NCBI RefSeq assembly: GCF_010726955.1
Contig: NZ_AP022603.1
Span: forward strand, 3,720,001 to 3,784,000
Reading direction: 5' to 3'
Length of the DNA: 64,000 nucleotides
Source: Mycolicibacterium fallax
Lineage (GTDB): Bacteria; Actinomycetota; Actinomycetes; Mycobacteriales; Mycobacteriaceae
In this document: positions 57,268-64,000 of the stretch, piece by piece
How the letters are laid out: each line of letters opens with the position of its first letter
How positions within the stretch are numbered: the stretch's first letter is position 1
Made by a program: the position numbers and the translations under genes
The notes under the pieces: model-generated
Told to the model about the DNA's origin: nothing
Databases searched by the model: none
What the model saw: the letters and a program-made list of their open reading frames with translations, nothing else

Positions 57268-58803
57268 ATGGCATTGGACCCTCGGACGCCGGTCGTCGTC
57301 GGCGTCGGGCAGTTCACCGAACGCATCGACGACGACGGCTACCGCGCCCGCTCGTCGGTCGAACTGGCCACCGAGGCGGTGCGCGCGGCGCTGGCCGACA
57401 CCGGCGCCGACCCGGGTGTCGTCGCCGCGGCCGCGGACACCTTCGCCGGGCTGCGCCAGTTCGAGATCTGCATCCCCGCACCGCCGCCGCTGGGCGCCTC
57501 GGACAACTACGTGCGGTCGGTGGCCGGGCGGGTCGGTGCCGACCCGGCCCGGGCGGTGCTGGAGCAGATCGGCGGCAACGGTCCGCAGCAGCTGTTGACC
57601 GAATTCGCCGGCCGGATCGCCGCGGGCGACGCCGAGGTGGTCGTGCTGCTGGGCTCGGAAAACGGTTCCACCCTGCGGTATTTCGCGGGTCGCGAGGACA
57701 AGCCCGACTTCACCGAGCAGGTCGGCGGGCAGTTGGAGGACCGCGGCTACGGCTACGAGTACTACATGACCGAGTACACCGTGGCGCACGGGCTGACCGG
57801 CGCCCCGGTGCAGTACGGGCTGCTCGACAACGCGCGCCGGGCCCGGCTCGGTCTCGGCGTGGCGGACTACCGCACCGCGATGGCCGAGCTGTTCGCCCCG
57901 CTTTCGGAAGTCGCCGCCAAGAACCCGTACTCGTCGTCGCCGACGGTGCGCAGCGTGGCCGAGATCGCCGCCGTCGGCGACGGCAACCGGATGATCGCCG
58001 ACCCGTACCCGCGGCTGCTGGTGGCCCGTGACCAGGTCAACCAGGGCAGCGCGGTGGTGGTGATGTCGGTCGCCGCGGCGCGCCGGCTCGGGGTGCCCGA
58101 GTCCCGGTGGGTCTACCTGCACGGCCACGCCGACCTGATGGAGCAGCCCTTCTTGGACCGGGAGAACCTCGACGTCAGCCACGCCGCCACCGCCGCGGTG
58201 ACCGAGGCGCTGGCGGTGGCCGGGATTGGGCTCGACGAGGTCGCGACGTTCGATCTGTACAGCTGCTTCCCGTTCCCGGTGTTCGCGGTGTGCGACGGCG
58301 TCGGGCTGGCCCCCGACGATCCGCGCGGTCTGACCCTGACCGGCGGGCTGCCCTACTTCGGCGGCCCCGGCAACAGCTATTCGCTGCACGCGATCGCCGA
58401 AACGGTCGTCGAAATGCGTTCCCGCCCCGGTCAATACGGGCTGGTTGGGGCCAACGGCGGGATCATGAGCAAGTACTCGGTGGGGGTGTACTCCAGCACT
58501 CCCGCGCCGTGGCGGCCGGATGGCAGCGCGGCGCTGCAGGCCCGGATCGACGCCCGCCCGCGGGTCGCCGGCACCCGCGACGTGGACGGGCCCGGCACCA
58601 TCGAGACCTACTCGGTGCGCTACGACTGGCCGGTCCGCACCGGCATCATCGTCGGCCGGCGCGACGCCGACGGCAGCCGGTTCCTGGCCGTCACCACCGA
58701 CGACGAACTGGTCGCGCTGATGTCCGACGGCGACCCGCTGGGCGCCCGCATTCAGTTGCGCTGCAGCGACGGAATCAACCGCGCGGCAGCGCTGCCGCGC
58801 TGA
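57268..58803 (+). CDS. thiolase-like acetyl-CoA acetyltransferase/lipid-transfer family protein
   Basis: A 511-residue protein of the thiolase superfamily: DPRTPVVVGVGQFTERI at the start, VRAALADTGADP, GGNGPQQLL, ATFDLYSCFPFPVFAVCDGVGL, and GGPGNSYSLHAIAETV with the C-terminal active-site region. The usual N-terminal catalytic Cys is not evident (GGNGPQ), so it may be a noncatalytic or alternative-mechanism member. Extra 110 residues at the end form a beta-rich domain. GGGAG lies before the ATG. Substrate unknown. Confidence 0.78.
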   Translation: MALDPRTPVVVGVGQFTERIDDDGYRARSSVELATEAVRAALADTGADPGVVAAAADTFAGLRQFEICIPAPPPLGASDNYVRSVAGRVGADPARAVLEQIGGNGPQQLLTEFAGRIAAGDAEVVVLLGSENGSTLRYFAGREDKPDFTEQVGGQLEDRGYGYEYYMTEYTVAHGLTGAPVQYGLLDNARRARLGLGVADYRTAMAELFAPLSEVAAKNPYSSSPTVRSVAEIAAVGDGNRMIADPYPRLLVARDQVNQGSAVVVMSVAAARRLGVPESRWVYLHGHADLMEQPFLDRENLDVSHAATAAVTEALAVAGIGLDEVATFDLYSCFPFPVFAVCDGVGLAPDDPRGLTLTGGLPYFGGPGNSYSLHAIAETVVEMRSRPGQYGLVGANGGIMSKYSVGVYSSTPAPWRPDGSAALQARIDARPRVAGTRDVDGPGTIETYSVRYDWPVRTGIIVGRRDADGSRFLAVTTDDELVALMSDGDPLGARIQLRCSDGINRAAALPR

Positions 58804-58805
58804 AA

Positions 58806-58811
58806 TAGGCT
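58806..58811 (+). promoter_or_regulatory. -10 element of first sensor-domain gene (leaderless type)
   Basis: TAGGCT ends six bases before the ATG at 58818. Confidence 0.5.
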
Positions 58812-58817
58812 GAGCCC

Positions 58818-59675
58818 ATGACAGCTGGCGACTTTTGGGATCGGGCGGGTACCGGCGCGGCGCCGCCGGCCGCACCGGGTCCGCGTGCGGGCGGCGGTCC
58901 CGGCGAGGGCCCCGGCGGCGGGGGTGGTCGGCTGATCGCGGCGGTGGTCGGCTCGGTGCTGGCCGCACTGCTGGTGACGGCGCTGGTGATCGCCGGTGTC
59001 TCGGGTAAGACCGTCGACGGCCGGGCGGTCGCCGACGGGCAACCGGCCACCACAACAACAGCCACCACAGCCACCACCAGCGCGACGCCCATGCCGCGGG
59101 CGCTGACCGTCGACGGGCTGCCGTCGCTGCTGTCGCCGCCGGATCAGGTGGCCCGGCTGGTCGGGGTGCCCAGCATGCGGGTCGGTCACCGGGTGCAGGA
59201 CCTCGATGAGCCCAATCCCGGTCAGAGCTTCAGCCCCGCGGAGTGTATCGGCGCGCGGTTCAGCGGCATGGCGGCCGCACTGGGCAGCAGCGGTCAGCTG
59301 GGTTTCTATGAGCTGCGCACGAAAGACGATGACTCGGGCGCGATCCTAGTAGACCAGGGCGCGCTGCTCTACCCGTCCCCGGCGGCCGCTGCGGACGCGC
59401 TGGAGAACTACCGGGCGTTGTGGCGCCGCTGCGCGGGCACGGTGAACACGACCGAGAGCGGGCGCGACTACACCATCGATGTCGGCCCGATCGTCGATGC
59501 CGGCGACGGGATCAGCACGCTGACCACCACGGCGGGCGTCGGTGACCGATTTGGCCAGCGCGGCATCGCGGCGAAGGGGCCGGTGCTGGTGGACTGCCAG
59601 TTCCTTGCCGACCAGCAGCCGTCCGCCGACGTGGCGGCCGTGGTGCGGGCGATCCTCGCTAGGATCCCGGCGTGA
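58818..59675 (+). CDS. membrane-anchored PknH-type sensor-domain protein (copy 1)
   Basis: A 285-residue protein: Gly/Pro-rich cytoplasmic start, one membrane helix (about 40-62), Thr-rich linker (TTTTATTATTSAT), then an extracellular domain of about 190 residues. That domain resembles the C-terminal sensor of kinase PknH (PF14032), with Cys in SPAECIGARF, WRRCAGTV and LVDCQFL. No kinase domain is attached. Ligand unknown. It shares a layout and C-terminal IxARIPA with the next gene; they are tandem paralogues. Confidence 0.78.
   Translation: MTAGDFWDRAGTGAAPPAAPGPRAGGGPGEGPGGGGGRLIAAVVGSVLAALLVTALVIAGVSGKTVDGRAVADGQPATTTTATTATTSATPMPRALTVDGLPSLLSPPDQVARLVGVPSMRVGHRVQDLDEPNPGQSFSPAECIGARFSGMAAALGSSGQLGFYELRTKDDDSGAILVDQGALLYPSPAAAADALENYRALWRRCAGTVNTTESGRDYTIDVGPIVDAGDGISTLTTTAGVGDRFGQRGIAAKGPVLVDCQFLADQQPSADVAAVVRAILARIPA
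59660..59665 (+). promoter_or_regulatory. -10 element of second sensor-domain gene inside the first gene
   Basis: TAGGAT ends six bases before the GTG at 59672 and lies within the last codons of the upstream gene. Confidence 0.5.
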
Positions 59676-60511
59676 TGTCGGCACCGGGCGGGGATTTCTG
59701 GAACAGCTTGCCGTCCGGGGGCGCCCCGGCGCCGGGGCCAGGCAATCCGGCACCGGCCGAGCAGCCGCGGGCCGGCCGGCGCGGGCCGATCATCGCGGGG
59801 CTGGCCGTGCTGGCGGCGGTCGCGTTGATCGCCGTGCTGGCGGTCTCCGGGGTGGCCGACCGGGTGCTGGCCGGGCGGGCCGTCGCGGCCGAAGCGCCGG
59901 CGACGACGAGTGTTGCCGCACCGCCCCCGCCGCCGGCGATCACCGCCGAGGGCCTGCCGGCGCTGCTGTCCGGCCCGGAGCAGGTCGGCGACATCATCGT
60001 GGCCACCGGCATGAAGGTGCGGCAGGTTTACGACAAGCCCGACGATATCGACGCGGGCACGACCTACAACCCGCTCGAATGTGCGTCGGCGCTCTACAGC
60101 GGCATGCCGCCGGCGCTGAGCGACACCGGTTTCCAGGCCGCCTATCAGACCAGCATGGAGCAAACCGGGCTGGAGGCCGGCCTGTCCGCCGACCAGGGCG
60201 TGTTCCTGTACCCGACGGCGGCGGACGCGCAGCGGGCACTGGACGGGTACCTGGCGCTCTGGCAGCGCTGCGCCGGCACCATGACCGTGAGCTGGGGCGG
60301 TCCCACCCTCACCGTCGACGTCGTGGCGCCGGCCCGGACCGATGACGGCATCAGCACTTTGGACAACTCCGGGCGGGAGGCCGCCTTCGCGGTCAACCGG
60401 GCCATCGCGGTCAAGGGTCCGGTACTGGTGGACTGCCAGGTGATCGGGACCACACCGCAGAGCACGGCCGCCGAGCTCGCGCGGCAGATCCTGGCGCGTA
60501 TCCCGGCCTGA
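59672..60511 (+). CDS. membrane-anchored PknH-type sensor-domain protein (copy 2)
   Basis: A 279-residue paralogue of the preceding protein: start SAPGGDFWNSLPSGGAPAP (compare MTAGDFWDRAG), membrane helix (about 37-58), short linker, and a PknH-type sensor domain with Cys in PLECASAL, WQRCAGTM and LVDCQVI. The GTG overlaps the upstream stop (GTGA), yet a -10 six bases before it indicates that a separate leaderless transcript is also possible. Confidence 0.78.
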   Translation: MMSAPGGDFWNSLPSGGAPAPGPGNPAPAEQPRAGRRGPIIAGLAVLAAVALIAVLAVSGVADRVLAGRAVAAEAPATTSVAAPPPPPAITAEGLPALLSGPEQVGDIIVATGMKVRQVYDKPDDIDAGTTYNPLECASALYSGMPPALSDTGFQAAYQTSMEQTGLEAGLSADQGVFLYPTAADAQRALDGYLALWQRCAGTMTVSWGGPTLTVDVVAPARTDDGISTLDNSGREAAFAVNRAIAVKGPVLVDCQVIGTTPQSTAAELARQILARIPA

Positions 60512-60526
60512 CACGCCATATCGACG

Positions 60527-60538
60527 GGCGGTACCGCC
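60527..60538. promoter_or_regulatory. 12-bp perfect palindrome GGCGGTACCGCC upstream of the Rv0954-like gene
   Basis: It lies 16 bases after the sensor-domain stop; TAGCGT (60551-60556) follows and could be the -10 of the next gene, placing the palindrome in its -35 region. It is either an operator or a small terminator. Confidence 0.3.
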
Positions 60539-60649
60539 GGGTTCGTGCGCTAGCGTGGAACACCGAGCCGGGTCCGGTGCCGCCGCAGGCGCGCGCAGAC
60601 CCGGAACGTCAGCGCCGCAGCTCGGCGCCCAACAGACATAGGAGAGGCC

Positions 60650-61522
60650 ATGACCTACTCGCCAGGGGGCCCCGGTGGTTACCAGCCGCCGCAGCCGCCG
60701 TCCTACGGCGCGCCCACCTCGGGTTCCTTCGCGGCGCAGGGCCAGGCCCCGGCGGCGGCCGGTGAAAGCCAGCTGCCGTTCTACCTGAAGATCGCGGTCG
60801 CCGCCCTCGGTGTGCTCGCCTACCTGGCCAGCTTCGGTCCCACCCTGGTGTACTCCAGCGAGAGCCTCGGCAGCAGCAAGGGCACCGACATGTGGCTGGT
60901 GCTGTTCGCGCTGATCGCCGCGCTCGTCGCCGGGGTCAGCCTGCTGCCCAAGGCCCGGGACACCGCGGCACCCGTCGCGGTGCTGTCGCTGACCGCGGTG
61001 TTCATGGTGATCTCCGAGGTCGTCAACAAGTCGGATCTCTACAGCTACGGCTGGGCGATCTGGATCGTGCTGCTGCTGGTCATCGGCCAGGCCGCCGCGG
61101 CGGTCATGGTGCTGCTGTACTCCGCCGGGGTGCTGACTCCGCCGGTGCCGCAGCCCCGCCAGCCCGAGCCCAGCCAGTACGGCTCCTACGGTGCCCCGGC
61201 CCCCGGCTACTACGGCCAGCAGCCCGGCGCCGAGCAGCGTCCCGGCTACCCGTCGCAGTACGGCGGCTACACCCCGCCGTCGGCGCCCGGTTCCTTCGGT
61301 GCGCCGGGACAGCAGCCGCAGCAGCCGCCGCAGCCCACGCAGGGCGGCCAGCACGGCACCCCCACCCCGCCCACCGGTTTCCCGAGCTTCAGCCCGCCGC
61401 CGGCCGTCGGCTCCGGCGAGTCCGCCGCCGCGCCGACCACCCAGATCCAGCCGGGGCAGCCGTACCAGCCCGGTCAGCAGCCGGAACAGCCGTCGGGCCC
61501 CGGACAGCCGCCGACCGCCTGA
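60650..61522 (+). CDS. DUF5336 membrane protein (34-kDa antigen, Rv0954-like)
   Basis: A 290-residue protein: Pro/Gln/Gly-rich cytoplasmic start (1-42), four membrane segments (about 45-66, 78-95, 105-122 and 130-153), and a long disordered C-terminal tail full of Pro, Gln, Tyr and Gly (GYYGQQPGAEQRPGYPSQYG). This matches the 34-kDa antigen/Rv0954 family, found beside perM and linked to the division machinery in mycobacteria. GGAGAGG stands before the ATG. Confidence 0.87.
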   Translation: MTYSPGGPGGYQPPQPPSYGAPTSGSFAAQGQAPAAAGESQLPFYLKIAVAALGVLAYLASFGPTLVYSSESLGSSKGTDMWLVLFALIAALVAGVSLLPKARDTAAPVAVLSLTAVFMVISEVVNKSDLYSYGWAIWIVLLLVIGQAAAAVMVLLYSAGVLTPPVPQPRQPEPSQYGSYGAPAPGYYGQQPGAEQRPGYPSQYGGYTPPSAPGSFGAPGQQPQQPPQPTQGGQHGTPTPPTGFPSFSPPPAVGSGESAAAPTTQIQPGQPYQPGQQPEQPSGPGQPPTA

Positions 61523-61545
61523 ACCGGTCCGCGGACCGGATCTGA

Positions 61546-63000
61546 ATGGAGGACAACCGTGCCGTGGGGGCAAGGCAGGCCCGTGACCTAGTCCGGGTCG
61601 CCTTTGCCCCCGCGCTCGTCGCGCTGGTCATCATCGCGGCGGTGGTGCTGCTACAGCTGCTCATCGCCAACAGCGACATGACCGGCGCCTTCGGCGCTAT
61701 TGCCAGCATCTGGCTCGGCGTGCATCAGGTCCCGATCTCGATCGGCGGGCAGACCCTCGGCGTGCTGCCGTTGCTGCCGGCCGCTCTGATGGTGTGGGGC
61801 ACCGCGCGGACCACCGCGGCGGCCACCGCGCCCAACTCCTCCTGGTTCGTCACCCGCTGGGTGGTGGCCTGTGCGCTCGGCGGCCCGCTGCTGATCGCCG
61901 CGCTGGCGCTGGCCGTCGTGCACGACGCCTCCTCGGTGCTCAGCCAGCTACAGACTCCCGACTCGCTCAACGCCTTCACCTCGGTGCTCGCCGTGCACGG
62001 CATCGGCGCGGTCCTCGGGGTGGGCAGCAAGCTGGAGCGACGGCGGCTGCTGGCCGGCACCCGGCTGCCGCACTGGACCTTCGATGCGCTGCGGGCGGCG
62101 CTGGCCGGCGTGCTGGCGCTGTTCGGGCTGTCCGCCGCGCTGACCGCGCTGTCGCTGGTCGTGCACTGGGGCAGCATGCACGACCTGTTCGGCATCACCG
62201 ATTCGATGTTCGGGCAGCTCAGCCTGGCCCTGCTGTCGGTGTTGTACGCGCCCAACGTCATCCTCGGGATGTCGGCGATCGCCGTCGGATCCAGCGCCAA
62301 CATCGGCTTTGCCACCTTCAGCGCCTTCACCGTCTACGGCGGCGACATCCCGGCGCTGCCGGTCCTGGCCGCCGCCCCGACCCCGCCGCTGGGGCCGATC
62401 TGGGTGGCTTGGCTGATCATCGGTGCCGCCTCGGCGGTGGCCGTCGGGCAGCAGTGCGCGCGCCGACCGCTGCCGATCGGGCCCGCCGCCGCCAAGCTGG
62501 CGACCGCGTCGGCGCTGGGTGCGCTGGCGATGGCGCTGCTCGGCTACGCCGGGTCCGGCGAGCTCGGCAACTTCGGCTTCGTCGGCGTCGACCAGGCCAC
62601 CTTCGGGCCGGCGGTGTTCTGCTGGTTCTTCGGCATTGGGGCGCTGACGGTCGCGATGGCCGGCGGCCTGACTCGCGCGCCCAAGCCGGTCGTTGCCCCG
62701 GCGGCCGACGACGGCCCCGACGCCTCAGGCGAGCCCGACGAGGACGAGCGCGCCGAGGGTGAGCGCGCCGAGGGTGAGCCTGAACCCGGGCCGGAGTTCG
62801 CCGAGCAACGGGCGGACGACGCGGACTCCGCGGCCTGGTCTTCGCCGGTCACCGAGCCGATCGCCGTGCCACCCGGTGAGCCGCCCGGCGAGCCGGCGCC
62901 CGCCGAGCAGGCCTCCGACCAGGGGCCGGGACTGCGGCTGGGCCCCCACGACGACCTGCCCGACGCCGAGGACCTCTTCGACGTCGACGGCGACCACTGA
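61546..63000 (+). CDS. perM: DUF6350 membrane protein PerM
   Basis: A 484-residue protein with about eight to nine membrane segments between residues 15 and 375 and an acidic, Glu/Pro-rich C-terminal tail. It matches Rv0955 (PerM), an integral membrane protein needed for persistence and supporting the divisome in low magnesium. The tail contains duplicated [14 protein letters not shown] 61546 holds GGAGG within its first codons; GTG 61564, 11 bases after it, is an alternative start. It ends directly in a duplicated 31-bp repeat. Confidence 0.87.
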   Translation: MEDNRAVGARQARDLVRVAFAPALVALVIIAAVVLLQLLIANSDMTGAFGAIASIWLGVHQVPISIGGQTLGVLPLLPAALMVWGTARTTAAATAPNSSWFVTRWVVACALGGPLLIAALALAVVHDASSVLSQLQTPDSLNAFTSVLAVHGIGAVLGVGSKLERRRLLAGTRLPHWTFDALRAALAGVLALFGLSAALTALSLVVHWGSMHDLFGITDSMFGQLSLALLSVLYAPNVILGMSAIAVGSSANIGFATFSAFTVYGGDIPALPVLAAAPTPPLGPIWVAWLIIGAASAVAVGQQCARRPLPIGPAAAKLATASALGALAMALLGYAGSGELGNFGFVGVDQATFGPAVFCWFFGIGALTVAMAGGLTRAPKPVVAPAADDGPDASGEPDEDERAEGERAEGEPEPGPEFAEQRADDADSAAWSSPVTEPIAVPPGEPPGEPAPAEQASDQGPGLRLGPHDDLPDAEDLFDVDGDH

Positions 63001-63087
63001 CGGAACTACACCGCTCGTCGAACCGGCCGGTGTTGGTGCGGCCGGTCTCTTCCTCGCGGAACTACACCGCTCGTCGAACCGGCCGGT
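63001..63087. repeat. 31-bp direct repeat, period 56, directly after perM
   Basis: Bases 63001-63031 recur exactly at 63057-63087. The first copy starts on the base after the perM stop. The sequence between (63047-63056, CTCTTCCTCG) together with the second copy forms the element also seen at 16681. Confidence 0.9.
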
Positions 63088-63120
63088 AACCCACGCGGCG
63101 GGAGGCGGGAACGGGCAGAT

Positions 63121-63126
63121 TAAGCT
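63121..63126 (+). promoter_or_regulatory. -10 element of purN (leaderless type)
   Basis: TAAGCT ends six bases before the GTG at 63133. Confidence 0.5.
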
Positions 63127-63132
63127 GCTCAC

Positions 63133-63774
63133 GTGCCGGAATCGCTGCGTGTGCCCTCGTCTGAGCCGGCGCGGCTGGTGGTGCTGGCCTCCGGTACCGG
63201 ATCGTTGCTGCAGGCCTTGCTCGAGGCCGCCGTCGGCGACTACCCGGCCCGAGTCGTGGCCGTCGGCGTCGATCGGGACTGCCGGGCCGCCGAGATCGCC
63301 GCGGCCGCCGGGGTTCCGGTGTTCGACGTCCGCTTGCGCGCGCACCCGGACCGGGCCGCCTGGGACGGCGCGCTGGCCGCCGCGGCCGCCGACTACGCCC
63401 CGGACCTGGTGGTCTCCGCCGGCTTCATGAAGATCCTCGGCCCCGACTTCCTGAGCCGGTTCCCCGGTCGCATCATCAACACGCACCCGGCGCTGCTGCC
63501 GGCTTTCCCCGGGGCGCACGCGGTGCCCGACGCGCTGGCCTACGGGGCCACGGTAACCGGCACCACCGTGCACGTCGTCGACGACGGGGTGGACACCGGC
63601 CCGATCCTGGCGCAGTGCGCGGTGCCGGTGTTCGACGGCGACGACGTCGACGCGTTGCACGAGCGGATCAAGACCGAGGAACGACGACTGCTGGTGGATG
63701 TGCTTGCCGCGGTGGTCACCCGCGGTGTGAGTTGGGATGGCCGCAGGGCCAGGTTCGGAGGAGAAGGCCAATGA
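63133..63774 (+). CDS. purN: phosphoribosylglycinamide formyltransferase PurN
   Basis: Transfers a formyl group from 10-formyl-THF to GAR in purine synthesis. The 213 residues have [13 protein letters not shown] (phosphate binding), catalytic Asn116 and His118 ([13 protein letters not shown]) and Asp154 ([10 protein letters not shown]). The GTG start is leaderless. The stop overlaps the purH ATG (ATGA at 63771-63774), so the two enzymes are translated together. Confidence 0.96.
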   Translation: MPESLRVPSSEPARLVVLASGTGSLLQALLEAAVGDYPARVVAVGVDRDCRAAEIAAAAGVPVFDVRLRAHPDRAAWDGALAAAAADYAPDLVVSAGFMKILGPDFLSRFPGRIINTHPALLPAFPGAHAVPDALAYGATVTGTTVHVVDDGVDTGPILAQCAVPVFDGDDVDALHERIKTEERRLLVDVLAAVVTRGVSWDGRRARFGGEGQ

Positions 63775-64000
63775 CCGCGAAACGACCGATTCGCCGGGCG
63801 CTGATCAGCGTGTACGACAAGACCGGGCTGGTCGAACTCGCCCGCGGACTGCACGATGCCGGGGTCACCCTGGTGTCCACCGGGTCCACCGCCAAAAACA
63901 TTGCCGACCAAGGTATTCCGGTCACCCCGGTGGAGGACGTCACCGGCTTCCCGGAGGTGCTCGACGGTCGGGTCAAGACCCTGCATCCCAAGGTGCACGC
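63771..64000 (+). CDS. purH: AICAR transformylase/IMP cyclohydrolase PurH (5' part)
   Basis: The first 76 residues of PurH, cut by the window end. This is the start of the N-terminal IMP cyclohydrolase (MGS-like) domain: [32 protein letters not shown] and [32 protein letters not shown] lies before the ATG inside the purN end. Together with purN it performs late steps of purine synthesis. Confidence 0.96.
   Translation, partial: MTAKRPIRRALISVYDKTGLVELARGLHDAGVTLVSTGSTAKNIADQGIPVTPVEDVTGFPEVLDGRVKTLHPKVH

Overview
The window is high-GC actinobacterial DNA with unmistakable mycobacterial content and gene order. It follows, with interruptions, the M. tuberculosis stretch from Rv0870c/cspB to purN-purH. 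It includes sepH, serC, fprB, gltA2, prrA-prrB, accD3, echA6, ctpE, mntH, pgi, chorismate mutase, uvrD1, sucCD, perM and purN. No PE/PPE genes are seen where M. tuberculosis has them, cobF is present, and the Fpg-like glycosylase is full length. This suits a non-tuberculous, probably environmental or fast-growing, mycobacterium (Mycolicibacterium-like). Species cannot be fixed from the window alone.

Layout. 0-6.2 kb: cold-shock protein, DUF2771/MFS pair, DUF3027, SRPBCC, DUF2530, a SpoU methyltransferase and DUF2537. 6.3-14.5 kb: sepH, serC, an AurF-like diiron oxygenase with ferredoxin reductase fprB, pdxH, a TetR regulator, citrate synthase and an FKBP isomerase. 14.5-25.2 kb: the PrrAB two-component system, an ABC exporter, the divergent accD3/echA6 pair, a metallo-beta-lactamase-fold protein, CtpE and an Rv0909/Rv0910-like pair. 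25.2-31.7 kb: a DevR/DosR-like regulator with a short single-GAF kinase, small membrane proteins, a PTS sugar permease with its EIIA next to a truncated nagB, and a cluster of tiny ORFs. 31.7-43.7 kb: an accessory-looking region with an amino-acid permease, tRNA-Arg, SDRs, two F420/LLM oxidoreductases, MntH, a phosphotransferase, propionyl-CoA synthetase and a second AurF-like operon. 43.8-64 kb: back to core order with cobF, fpg, SDR, pgi, an aldehyde dehydrogenase, chorismate mutase, uvrD1, membrane proteins and an M23 peptidase, sucCD, a thiolase-like gene, two PknH-sensor-domain proteins, an Rv0954-like protein, perM, purN and the 5' part of purH.

Regulation. About 18 genes begin 6-7 bases after a TANNNT -10 element with no room for a ribosome site, the signature of leaderless mRNAs. 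The other genes carry clear GGAGG-type sites or overlap the preceding stop (ATGA/GTGA). Operator-like palindromes lie upstream of both AurF-like genes (same 15-mer), over the promoter of an LLM oxidoreductase (KstR type), inside the gltA2 promoter and upstream of devR.

Most unusual items: (i) the leader of chorismate mutase, with an overlapping 55-codon ORF, an intrinsic-terminator-like hairpin and a nearby perfect 30-bp inverted repeat; (ii) the heme-type single-GAF kinase with DevR; (iii) the PTS locus with a nagB cut after residue 147, followed by an exported protein and tiny ORFs; (iv) tandem duplications of 55-58 bp placed directly behind stop codons at three loci. Functions are inferred from recognised families by reading; no database search was possible.
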